From Pelagomonas calceolata (taxonomy: Eukaryota > Sar > Pelagophyceae > Pelagomonadales > Pelagomonadaceae), in assembly GCA_918797485.1 (NCBI GenBank), contig CAKKNE010000006.1, forward strand, positions 1,302,001 through 1,366,000: a stretch of DNA of 64,000 nt, in the 5' to 3' direction. Made by a program: the position numbers and the translations under genes. The notes beneath the pieces were generated by a model, which was given only the letters and a program-made list of their open reading frames with translations, made no database searches and had not been told where the DNA came from. Positions 27,822-36,900 of the stretch are shown piece after piece (the stretch's first letter is position 1; each line of letters starts with the position of its first letter).

Positions 27822-28742
27822 TTACTCCTTCCATTCCCGCCGTTGCCCGGGCGGCGGAGCGCTCGGCCGCCAGACGTCCTCCTCCTTCGCCTCCGCGCGC
27901 GCGCTCCGCGGCGTGAGCAGCAGCTTCAGGTCCTCGGCCCTAGAGTAGCGGTTGTCGCTGTAGCGCTCTGAATCCAAGGACGGGCGCTTCCGCCAGGCGA
28001 CCTCCCACTCGACAAGTTCGTCCATGTACGCGGGATGAGGACTCGCGATGGGCCGTCTCTCTTTGAGCCATTCCAGCGCCGCGAGGAGGGCCATGCCGGA
28101 TCGTGCGGACGGTGGCCGTCGCGAGTCGCGCGCGCGGCCCGAATCGGGCAAACCGCTCCGCGGGCCGCGTCGCACGAGATAAGCTAACACAGCAGCAGAA
28201 GAGCGAGAAATGCCCGAGTTGCAGTGGACCAGGACCCGGCCCTGCGCCACGCGCGCGCTGTCGATGAAGTCGACGATGCGGTGCAGAGCCGCCCGAAAGT
28301 TCCCACCATCGCCGTTTTTATCAGTACACGAGATGTGGCAATACAACAAATCCTCCTCGAAGAAGTTTTCGGTCTCGACGGCCATGTTCAGGACATGCGT
28401 GATGCGTCTTTTACGTAAAGCCATGAGATCTGAGGCTATGGCCCGGCCGCCAATAAAGATCAGCCGATTCAGCCGCGTACATCCTAATTCCTCGGCGTTC
28501 GCCGCCGACGTCGGTCTAGCGCTATCGAGCGCAGAATTCGGCCGGTCCGCGAAGACGGCTCGGTCGAAGAAGCCGGGGACGATCGGCGCGATGCGCCGGC
28601 GCGCTTCCGACGGCCGTTCCGGAAGAGGCCCCTCGAAGGACGACAGCGACGACGCCTCGGAGTGGTCGTCGTCCTGCATGGAGGTGGACATGGTGTTCGG
28701 CGAGAGCGCGTCGTCGGCGCGCTGCATCGGGTGCTCCAACAT
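27822..28742 (-). CDS. Dual-specificity protein phosphatase
   Basis: I start at Met 28742; the frame stays open to 28880, but the extra 46 residues are basic and unlike protein. The catalytic domain has GCTRLNRLIFIGG, ITHVLNMA, the general-acid region HISCTDKNGD and the P-loop HCNSGISRSSA (the Cys-x5-Arg nucleophile motif), followed by VLAYLV and RRPIASPHPAYMDEL. Between the last two lies a ~25-residue Arg/Ser/Pro-rich insertion absent from typical DSPs, which could also be a short unspliced intron. The N-terminus is Ser/Asp-rich (DDDHSEASSLSS) and the C-terminus is basic. It would dephosphorylate Ser/Thr and Tyr, as in MAPK pathways; the substrate is unknown. Its stop is 15 bp from the stop of the Pol I gene. 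Confidence 0.85.
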   Translation of the reverse strand: MLEHPMQRADDALSPNTMSTSMQDDDHSEASSLSSFEGPLPERPSEARRRIAPIVPGFFDRAVFADRPNSALDSARPTSAANAEELGCTRLNRLIFIGGRAIASDLMALRKRRITHVLNMAVETENFFEEDLLYCHISCTDKNGDGGNFRAALHRIVDFIDSARVAQGRVLVHCNSGISRSSAAVLAYLVRRGPRSGLPDSGRARDSRRPPSARSGMALLAALEWLKERRPIASPHPAYMDELVEWEVAWRKRPSLDSERYSDNRYSRAEDLKLLLTPRSARAEAKEEDVWRPSAPPPGQRREWKE

Positions 28743-29200
28743 AATTGTGTTGCGGCGGCAGCGGCGGCAGCGGTGGTTTTTGCCGAGTGCCGGGGCAGCG
28801 CCCTTTCGAAGGGGACCGTCGCCTGCTCTGAGACGCAGCTGTGTTGTGCACAAGACGCGCTGTGGCCGCAATTCGTGCACCTGTGAACCGGCGTCGAGGT
28901 TTGCCAGACACTAGAATTTTGTGCCGGCCAGCGCTCCGCCACGCGTCGAAAGACTGTTATGGTTCGGCTGAGACGACTACCGGGGCCAGCGGCGCCGGAG
29001 CCTCTGGCTGGAATGCCAACGCCGTCCTGTCGCGGCACCTCCCGTGCGCCTCGCATTGCCCGCGCCCACGATTGAGGCATTGGTGAAGCAGCCAACGCAC
29101 CGCTGCAGCCCGTGCACGCTGCCCCGACACGCCAGAGCTGCCGCGTGCCGTTAAGCCCGCAGAGCCTGGACGCTGCCCCCGCGCCCGGAGACAAACCACC
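28743..29200 (+). other. Divergent promoter region, DSP (-) / 29201 gene (+)
   Basis: No RNA gene or ORF that looks coding. It has a poly-CAG-like gcggcagcggcggcag stretch near 28755 and a partial motif word gacactagaa at 28908, which matches only the right end of the dispersed motif. Confidence 0.4.
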
Positions 29201-30001
29201 ATGGGCGGCGGCGCGGGAGAGAAGCGCGACTTCGACACGCAGCTGCGGTATCTCTTCGACCCGACGCAGAAGACGGGCGTGACCGAATATACGACGTCGA
29301 CGGAACGGGCGCACGAGGGCGTGGCCATACCTAGAATACCTCGGGTGGACAAGAACGCTAGTGATAAGGAAGCGGTCATCGACTCGACGGGCTTCCCGCC
29401 CTGCTTCACCTCGACGAACACCGCCGAATTTAATCGCGACACGACGACGTTCTCGCGACGATACGTCAAGAGGGAGCCCTGTTTTGATAGGCAATCATCT
29501 TGTGCCACGAACTACAGCTTAGGAGAAGCGCCCTTCGAGACGAAGACGACGAACGACGTCCTGTTTGCGCATCCGCTCACGAAGCCTCGCGTCGACCAGG
29601 GCGAGATCGGGGGCTGGAAACACCCTGACGGGTCCTATAAATTGGAGCAGGAGGCGATCGATAGCATCAAGCGCGGCGGCGGCGGCGGCGCCGGGTGTCT
29701 GGGCATCTCCTTCAACGTGATTACCGGCGAGGAGATCCCCGGCATCCGCGAGGGCAAGCGGGCGATTTACGGGGCGCGGCGGACGCTGAACGTGACGTTC
29801 AGGCCTGTGTGGAAATCAACGTCGCGTCGTTGGCGTGGGGCGCCTGAAATTTTATTTCCACACAGGCAATACCGGGAGCATCCTGGCGATTCGTACAATC
29901 CCGTGACGATGAGAGATGTTCCTGCTACCGCACCACCTCATCAAACCACGGAGATGCTGAAGCGGTCCGAGGACGTTCACCTTCGAACTCGGCCCTGGTA
30001 A
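29201..30001 (+). CDS. Unrecognised conserved-looking protein with a short introner
   Basis: Proposed exons 29201-29796 and 29866-30001, about 243 residues; reading through the element also stays open (266 residues). The protein is hydrophilic, without a signal peptide or membrane segment. It contains phrases such as YLFDPTQKTGVTEYTTS, GFPPCFTSTNTAEFNRD, SCATNYSLGEAPFETKTTNDVLF, a Gly run, GISFNVITGEEIPG and, after the intron, GDSYNPVTMRD. The style resembles small axonemal or cytoskeletal proteins, but I cannot name a family. Splicing from 29797 removes an Arg/Trp-rich stretch (RPVWKSTSRRWRG) that looks non-native. Confidence 0.65.
   Translation: MGGGAGEKRDFDTQLRYLFDPTQKTGVTEYTTSTERAHEGVAIPRIPRVDKNASDKEAVIDSTGFPPCFTSTNTAEFNRDTTTFSRRYVKREPCFDRQSSCATNYSLGEAPFETKTTNDVLFAHPLTKPRVDQGEIGGWKHPDGSYKLEQEAIDSIKRGGGGGAGCLGISFNVITGEEIPGIREGKRAIYGARRTLNVTFRPVWKSTSRRWRGAPEILFPHRQYREHPGDSYNPVTMRDVPATAPPHQTTEMLKRSEDVHLRTRPW
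29797..29865 (+). mobile_element. Minimal introner element (69-nt intron)
   Basis: The element is 29805-29865 (61 bp), with ends CTGTGTGGAAATCAA and TTTATTTCCACACAG. The core cgtcgcgtcgttggcgtgg (29820-29838) is the reverse complement of the other introners' core with one change. A GT lies exactly 8 nt outside the left end (29797), as in the other three, but the 8-mer flanks (gttcaggc, gcaatacc) do not match. Because 69 is a multiple of 3, both splicing and retention keep the frame. Confidence 0.75.
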
Positions 30002-30370
30002 CACGACACTAGTCTATATTTATAATCGCCTCTAGCGTCCGCGCGTCGCCGATTCATCGGCGGCGGGCGCGGGCCGCTTCTTTCATAACAGCGTACCTCC
30101 TTCTAAGCAGAACCGCCTCGGCAACCCCCCCCCCGAACAATGTACAACGTTCGCCCGTAGCCGTCTAGCGGCCTGTAAGACACTAGCAATGAGAGCCGCC
30201 ACTGCTCGTACTACGAGCACGATATACGCACGTGATTGCACTTCCATATATTTGCGCTTGAAGCAGCCTCGCTGCGCATTGCTCGGTAGAACTTGTGCTG
30301 CGCACGGGTGCAACTCGTGCGAAGAAAAAAGCTCTCAGAGCCGGGAGGCCTGGGAGTTCATTTGTGCCAA
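30002..30370 (+). repeat. 369-bp gap holding composite dispersed repeat, copy B (30040-30187)
   Basis: 30041-30116 matches 15690-15770, and 30164-30187 is another copy of the tctagcg...gtaagacactagca motif, 183 bp upstream of the ATG at 30371 and in the same orientation. A run of ten C's lies at about 30126-30135. Nothing else is recognised. Confidence 0.7.
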
Positions 30371-31090
30371 ATGTGCAAGATCGCATTGTTAACACTCATA
30401 GCAGCGCACACAAGTGCTCTCGCACCTTCATTTGACGCCTTCTCCGCAGCTGCGACCGGCTCTTGGACCGGCACGCAGTATCAATGGCCAGGCGACGCAA
30501 ATGGCGTCGCGTGCGAAGCCGTCGTCGACGAGGTCATGCGCAGCTGCGGCGGCGCCGTGCAGGGGATACGCGTCGGCGATGGCCCCCTGCTCAACCGACA
30601 GGACGACGGGTTCTGCTTCTTCGACTGCGGCTCGTGGACGCAAGGGCCGACCAAACTCACAGATGGCGTGCTTAACCTCGACGTCGGCCTCGTGGCGCAG
30701 AGCGGCTCGCGCGTGCGCTGCACCGCCTCCGTCAGCGCGGGCAACTTGGTCGACGCGACTGTCGTAGTGGAGGAGCGCGCCGACGCAGTGCGGCCGGCGA
30801 CCGAACGCGGACTCGCGGCCGCGGGCACGCCTTGGCTCGCGCCGCGTCTCAAGTGGACGCGGTCGCCCGAGGCGACGACCCTGCCGGCCGACGCCTTAGC
30901 ACTCCCCGGCGGCGCGTGTATTGCCTGCATTGATAACAACGGCGCGACGGACGTCGTCGTTCACGCGGACGACATTTCCCTGACGCGTTCCTACGACGCG
31001 TCGGGGGCGCTCGTCACGATACGAATCAGCACTGTACCACAAGACGCCGCCGACGCGCCCACGGGCCCACGGAGGGCGAGACTAGACTAA
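30371..31090 (+). CDS. Predicted complex-plastid-targeted protein of unknown function
   Basis: About 239 residues from Met 30371; an upstream in-frame Met at 30293 adds 26 unlikely residues. MCKIALLTLIAAHTSA followed by LAPSFDAF reads as a signal peptide with an ASAFAP-like boundary, the bipartite presequence of secondary plastids. The mature part has GSWTGTQYQWPG, DDGFCFFDCGSWTQGP and strands such as VRCTASVSAGNLVDATVVVEE, so it is probably a beta-barrel. The GSW start recalls lipocalin-like or DUF3598-type plastid proteins, but this is weak. Like msrA, it is preceded by the composite repeat. Confidence 0.65.
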   Translation: MCKIALLTLIAAHTSALAPSFDAFSAAATGSWTGTQYQWPGDANGVACEAVVDEVMRSCGGAVQGIRVGDGPLLNRQDDGFCFFDCGSWTQGPTKLTDGVLNLDVGLVAQSGSRVRCTASVSAGNLVDATVVVEERADAVRPATERGLAAAGTPWLAPRLKWTRSPEATTLPADALALPGGACIACIDNNGATDVVVHADDISLTRSYDASGALVTIRISTVPQDAADAPTGPRRARLD

Positions 31091-31208
31091 GACTTGTTGT
31101 ATTTTTACTCACCGACTCTGCATTGACTCCGGCTTGTCACGGACCGTACGTGCGGGCTGCATTATAGAGGTAAAATATCATACAGTGTACTCGTCTCACC
31201 ACGCTCCT

Positions 31209-33668
31209 TCACCACTCCTCTTCGTCGTCCGAGTCGCTGAAGGTGAAGTGATGGACCGGCGCGGAGCTGTCATCTTGCGGTCGGTAGCCCCCCGGGCCTT
31301 GCGGCTTGTACGGCGCATTGGGCAGCGCACGAAACATCGGCGTCGTGAAGCTCGGTCCGAGCGGGCCGTCGTTCTCGAACCCCGAGCGCGGCACGGGGCG
31401 CCCCGCGACGACGGGCGCAGCGGCGCCGAGGTTCGGCGGCGGAGCCGGGCGCGTCGCTTGCGAATGATGCGCGAGGTGCTCCCGCGCGGCGCCGAGGTCG
31501 CCTGCAATAGTCCGCTCCAGGGCGCTCGGCTGCGGCGGCGCCGTAGCGAGCGTCTCCACACCAAAAGCCCGCCGGACGTCCGCGTGCGTCGCCGGCGGCA
31601 GCCTCGCGCAGAGCGCATCTAAATCTAAACCGGGCCCGAGCACCGATGCCGCGTCGAGCCAGTCCGCCCAGGGCGCCCCGACCTCCCGCACTTTATCCAA
31701 AAGCTCACTGCTATCGACGAGACCGTTCTGAAACACGCGGTAGAGATCGTCGCCACCCTTCCAGGCCGGGTCAAGTCTGGGCTTAGACAAGTAGCGAGCG
31801 TCGGGTCTCATGCCTTGGACGGCCAGAAGTTTTTCGTACATCAAATTCTTGGGAACATAAATCTTCATCACTTTTTCACGCAGCTCTAGCGACAAGTCAG
31901 TAGAAAAGACGCAGAACAGCTTGCGATCGCGCGGTGTAGCTACAGAGAGCCGCCTACAGTATTGGTTGCCTTCGCAGAACTCGTACGTGTCCGAGGGAAA
32001 CTTGATCACAAGAACACATACCGCGGTCTGGCGCCAGAGGAGTGGATGCCTTCCATTACTCTCAATACTGAACTGGCAGATGCTGTTGTCTCCACTATTT
32101 GCCGCCGTGCACGTAGCTGTAGTAATAATAATTCTTCGACCGTCGGCGAGCAGGATCACCATGTGTTCCTTGCATTCCGTCACGAGCCGGAACGCCTCCG
32201 CCCCAAGGATCTGGGCGACCGTGAGCATCCCCGTGTTGTAGGTTAGCCGTCTCCCGTCCTTTCCATTGACGGTAGCAGTTGCCCTCGCCATCGACGTCAG
32301 GTAACTCTCCTTCTCGCCGGACGCTTGGAGGAGATCCAAGATTTGACGGCCCGTGGCCGCGTCGAGCTCCGCAGGCGTGCCCTCGATGTTCGAGCCCCAT
32401 GAGTTCTTCTGACAACACAAATAGAGTTTCGCCGTGTCCAATTTACACTTCGGGATTTTTCTGAAGGTAGTTGTCCCCATACTCTCGTGCCAAACGAAGA
32501 GGCCCCGACGGGCCTGGTGAATATAGAGCGGGTCGCGGTCAGGGTCCCACGGAATGGATCTCGGAGTCGCATCTCCAGGCTGTCGGACGATGACACATCT
32601 TTCGTCCGGGCGGGTACGGCTCGACGGCGGCCTCGCATGCACAATCCGGGGCTGATCGCCGTCGTTGTAGTACGTCAAATCATCACAGGCGTCGGCGAGC
32701 GGGTTCCCCAGGGCAGCCGACTGCCGGGCCCGGTTGTTACCTAGGTACGTCCGCGCCAGCAATAATAACCTACCGTCGTGCGCGCGGAGCCGCTCCCGGA
32801 GATTCGCGTAGCCGCTCTTTTTCCGTCCGCCGCCAATGCTGATGTACATAACCTGCCCGCTGCCGCTATCTGTGAACTGGCCGTCGTCATTGGGGAACCG
32901 CGCCTTGAGTTCCGTGTTGGCTCCTAACATCCGCGCGTCGTGCGGAGCCAGTCTCGTCCCGAAGAGTTCTTCAAAAAGCTTCGCGAGCACGTCCCCGTGG
33001 CTCTTCTCGTGCAACCATTCGAAGCAATCACAATTTTCATAGGGCACGATGCCCGCCAACTGCCCGAGTATCCACTCCCCGCCGGTGTACGTGCCAAAAC
33101 CCCGGCCCTCGTTCTCGGCCGCCAGGCAGACGCAGAGTAGCCGCGCCATCAGGCCCTTGGGCCCTTCCCCGTACTTCGCCCGCTGCAAATTTATGGCCGC
33201 GGAAGCGACGACCTCGGCCGACACCTCGCCCAGGTCGAACCCGTCCTCGCGATCCACGGGATCGTCGGCCGCCGCGCCCGGAGGGAACGTCGGCACGAAC
33301 GGAGCTAGCGCCTCGTCGGAGGCGAATTTGATGAAGTACCCGACGTGGTGCTTGTACATGAACGCCAGCGGCACGCAGCTGCCGGGTCCGTACTGCTTCA
33401 TGATGTAAATGATCCTCTTAAACCGGATCAGTTTTGCGCCCCATTTCTGCGCCGCGGGGCCCCACACGGACACCAAAATGCGCCAGCGGCCGCCAGTCTT
33501 CTGCAGATCGTCCAGATCGTCGGCTTCCTCCTCGTCGCTCGCCGTGTCTTCCTCAAGCTTCTTCCTGAGCCAGCCTTTGTCTAGTACCGACGATTGGGCG
33601 TCGTCGTCTTCGACCATCCTAGCAATAGCACCCTCCAACTTGGCGAGTTGGCTTTCAGACAAAGCCAT
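31209..33668 (-). CDS. Large soluble protein, family not recognised
   Basis: 819 residues in a single frame. An acidic N-terminal patch (DTASDEEEADDLDDL, about 42-56) leads into a well-structured region (GRWRILVSVWGPAAQKWG, RFKRIIYIMKQYGPGSCVPLAFMYKHHVGYFIKF). Next come VMYISIGGGRKKSGYANLRERLR, RRLTYNTGMLTVAQILG and LVTECKEHMVILLADGRRIII. A Pro-rich tail ends in SDSDDEEEW. No signal peptide, membrane helix or catalytic signature is evident. The length, composition and low repeat content argue for a real gene. It converges on the 30371 gene (118 bp apart) and its 5' side faces 266 bp of intergenic DNA. Confidence 0.7.
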   Translation of the reverse strand: MALSESQLAKLEGAIARMVEDDDAQSSVLDKGWLRKKLEEDTASDEEEADDLDDLQKTGGRWRILVSVWGPAAQKWGAKLIRFKRIIYIMKQYGPGSCVPLAFMYKHHVGYFIKFASDEALAPFVPTFPPGAAADDPVDREDGFDLGEVSAEVVASAAINLQRAKYGEGPKGLMARLLCVCLAAENEGRGFGTYTGGEWILGQLAGIVPYENCDCFEWLHEKSHGDVLAKLFEELFGTRLAPHDARMLGANTELKARFPNDDGQFTDSGSGQVMYISIGGGRKKSGYANLRERLRAHDGRLLLLARTYLGNNRARQSAALGNPLADACDDLTYYNDGDQPRIVHARPPSSRTRPDERCVIVRQPGDATPRSIPWDPDRDPLYIHQARRGLFVWHESMGTTTFRKIPKCKLDTAKLYLCCQKNSWGSNIEGTPAELDAATGRQILDLLQASGEKESYLTSMARATATVNGKDGRRLTYNTGMLTVAQILGAEAFRLVTECKEHMVILLADGRRIIITTATCTAANSGDNSICQFSIESNGRHPLLWRQTAVCVLVIKFPSDTYEFCEGNQYCRRLSVATPRDRKLFCVFSTDLSLELREKVMKIYVPKNLMYEKLLAVQGMRPDARYLSKPRLDPAWKGGDDLYRVFQNGLVDSSELLDKVREVGAPWADWLDAASVLGPGLDLDALCARLPPATHADVRRAFGVETLATAPPQPSALERTIAGDLGAAREHLAHHSQATRPAPPPNLGAAAPVVAGRPVPRSGFENDGPLGPSFTTPMFRALPNAPYKPQGPGGYRPQDDSSAPVHHFTFSDSDDEEEW

Positions 33669-33934
33669 GACACCTTTTGCGTCTTCTTCGCTTTTGTGCA
33701 GTCGCTCGCTAGGTTATCTGGGCTGCAGTGCGCGCTGCGAATCAGCAAGATATATTGCTGCGGCGCACGACACCTTTGTGAGCGCCGCTGCAGCTTGTCT
33801 TGCTTGCGAAAGTCTTAATGACTGACGGGTTTACCTAACGTAAGCAACCCTTAGCTGCGGCTTCGCAGCTCCGCGAATTGGCTCGATTCGGGTTTTTTCA
33901 AACGGGTTTTTGGTATAGAAATAGCCACTCTTAC

Positions 33935-36900
33935 TCACGCCATCACCGAAGCCGCACCACTCATCAACCGCAGCGTAGGCTGCTCCTTCGGCTGCTTCGA
34001 CTCCTTCTCGACCCTATCTAAAGCGTCGCCGACGACGCGCACGAGCCGCGCGAGGAGGCCGTCCGGGTCCGCGTCCCGCAGCACAGGCACGTTGCGGAAC
34101 GTGTCTCGTAACAGAGGCGCGCACCGCAGGGCCGCGGACGCCGTCGCCGCGTCCGTCGGCGATCGCAAAGCGTCCTTGAGCGCCACGAGCCCCGCCTCGA
34201 GCGCGAACGCCGCCGCCGCGCCGCTACCGTCGGCGCCGCGTCTAGTAGAAGCGGCGAGGACCTCGACGTCCACCGCCGGCGCGCCCGCGGCCGCGGCGTT
34301 CTTCGCAAAGTCCGCGAGGCGCACCCACAAAGCGGAATGGGCTGCCCGCTTGGCGTCGTCGAAAACGTTCGACAAAGCGTCCTTGCGCTCGCGCGCGTTC
34401 GATGGTAAACAAGCGAGCCACCAGCCCGCGCGCTCCGGTTCATTTTCGGACGCCAGCGCCGCGAGCAAGCGCCAGCAGCGCGCGTGGCACGCGACGACGT
34501 CAGACGACTTGTCAGCGAGGGGCACATATGAAGGCGACGCGCCGTTCGCCGCCGGCTCGCCCTTGGCCAGCTCCGCTATGACACCAACGAGCGCCGCGCG
34601 GCCCCGCAAGTGGCCCAAATCTCTCGGAGGGGCTTCGACCGCGAGCAACGCTTGCGCCAATGACCTCCTACCAACGTCCGCCGCTCGAGCACAACAGTGC
34701 TTCTGCGCCGAGCTTCGTAGCCGCTGGTGCGCCGGCAGCCGCCGCAGCAAAACTCGGACTAGCTCCAGCGCCAGCAGCCCCGACCGCAGGCCGCCGCCGT
34801 CGATATCCGGGGGCGCGAAGGCGCCGGCCGCCGCCAGCGCGTCCACAGAACCAGCGTCGGCGACGCGCGCCGCCGCGTCGCGCGTGCGACACAACTTCAA
34901 TAACGCCGCGCAGGACGCCTCCAAGGCGGCCGCATCCACCAAAGGCCCCTCGCCGCCCGAGCCCCGGAACCCGCCGTGCGTCAGCGCGTCGGCGGCTAGA
35001 GCCGCCCTAGCCCCGCGGCCCCGTCCACCGTCCTCCGGCGCGCCCTCGCAGAGCGCCGCCCGCGCGGCCAATCTCACCCACGGCGTCGCGGCCGTCGCCG
35101 CGTCCGCGCAGACGCGGCCCCACGCGCGCTCGCCCACCGCATCTGAAGCTTCCATGGACGTCTGTGGGTCGCGGTGCCTAGCGCGCGCCAGCGTATGCGC
35201 TAGCGCCGCGTAGAGGTGGCCCCTCAATGCTTCCGACGTGCTCCGTTGCGGTCGATCTAGAGCCAAAGCTAATTGTCTAGCGCCGCCGACGGTCACGGAC
35301 CTTTGCAACTTGTCCAGGGATCTCAAATTGGCGGCGGCGTCGGCGGCGCAGCGCGCGAGCGCCTCGGCCGGCCGCGCGTCCGACGATTGATTTTCGGTCA
35401 GAGCCCTAGCTGCAGCATCTCTCACCTCCGCTAAAGCTCGTCGAGGCCTTGATAAACCAGCCAGGTCGCCGTAGGGTTCATTTAGTAACGCTAAAGCATC
35501 ACTCTGTTGGTCGTCGTCTGTTCTAAATGCCATGTTTTGGTCGGTCGACGAGGCTTCGAGCGCAGCACTCTCGAACGCGTAGCCCGCACAGACCGCGGCG
35601 AACCGCTGGGCCGCATCAGCCAGTCTAGCGGCGGCCGTCACGGCGCGCTGGGCCTGGTTGGCGTGCTTGGCCCATTGTTTGACTTGTGGGTCGTCGAGTT
35701 TCGTCTCATCAACTAGATCGTAATTCTCGTACAGAACGGACGACGGTTGTGGCGGCGCATTTTCAACACATTTCCGAGCTTCCTCGGGAATGGCGTCCGA
35801 CGATGCCACGCTTTCTAGTTTGAACGCGGCGCCGAAGACCGCCTGGAGCACGTCTACTCGCAAGAACGCGTCGACGGCGTTCCTGCAGCGGCCCCTAGCT
35901 TGGTCTTGCACGCCGTCCGGGAGCTTGGCCGTGTGCGTGCAGACCGCCAGGCACTCTAGTGCTGATGCTAAACATCTTGCTGTTGGTACACTAATGGTAG
36001 AAGTGGAGCAGGCCTCCCGTACCATAGTGACCAAGTCAACCAAAGCGTCGTCGCGGCACACGCAGTCGACACATGATCTATGGGACGTCGCGAGCTCCGC
36101 TACTAGCCTTAAAGCTCTTTCGGCCGTCCCCAGGTCACCGCCATTCTCCAGGGCTGACGCCGACCGAAAGGCCACGTCCACAGCAGCTTCGAGTGAACCG
36201 CCGTCCAATAGCCACCCTGCTAGATGCCTCGCCCGAGGCTCCACTAATAAGTCTAAAGCTGCATGGCCCGCGTCGCCCGCCGGCTTTAGAATAGGTAAAC
36301 CGTCGGCATCAGCAGTGTCGACGCCATCCTCGTCGATCATGGTTCTATCCGTGCAGGCCGCGACGCGCGCGGCGAACTTGCTTCTAGCATCCGCCCCTTT
36401 GTCCTCCGCCGCGGCTAGAGCGGCTAGGAACCGGCCCCCGTCCAACGCCGCGCCAGCCAGCGCCCCGAGCAACCGTATGGACGGCCCGGCCGTCAGGGCG
36501 TCGCCCGGTTGGGCTCGCTTCGCTAGTTCGGGTAGTAATGAAGCTAACGGAGCCTCGAAGAAGGGCAATGATACTAAATCGTCGTCGTGCCAGCCGTCCA
36601 ATTGCGAACCGAAGTCGTTCCTCAGGAAGGAACCGCCGGTGGAAGGTTGTTGTTGCACAGCAGGTGTTCTTGATGCTAGTAACAAGTCACCTAATCTCCT
36701 CGGAGGACCGCGAGCCGCCTTGACCAACGCCCTTTGGGCTGGTGAATCTGAAGCTGATCGGCAGGCCTTGATGAAGATCGCTTCTTTGGACGCGACGGCC
36801 TCCAGCAGATCCAACGAAGCTCTTTCACACCGTCGGCGCCACCAGGCCACACCCGCACCGCCCAGACCCGACCGACGCGCGCGTTCCACTGACGCCACGT

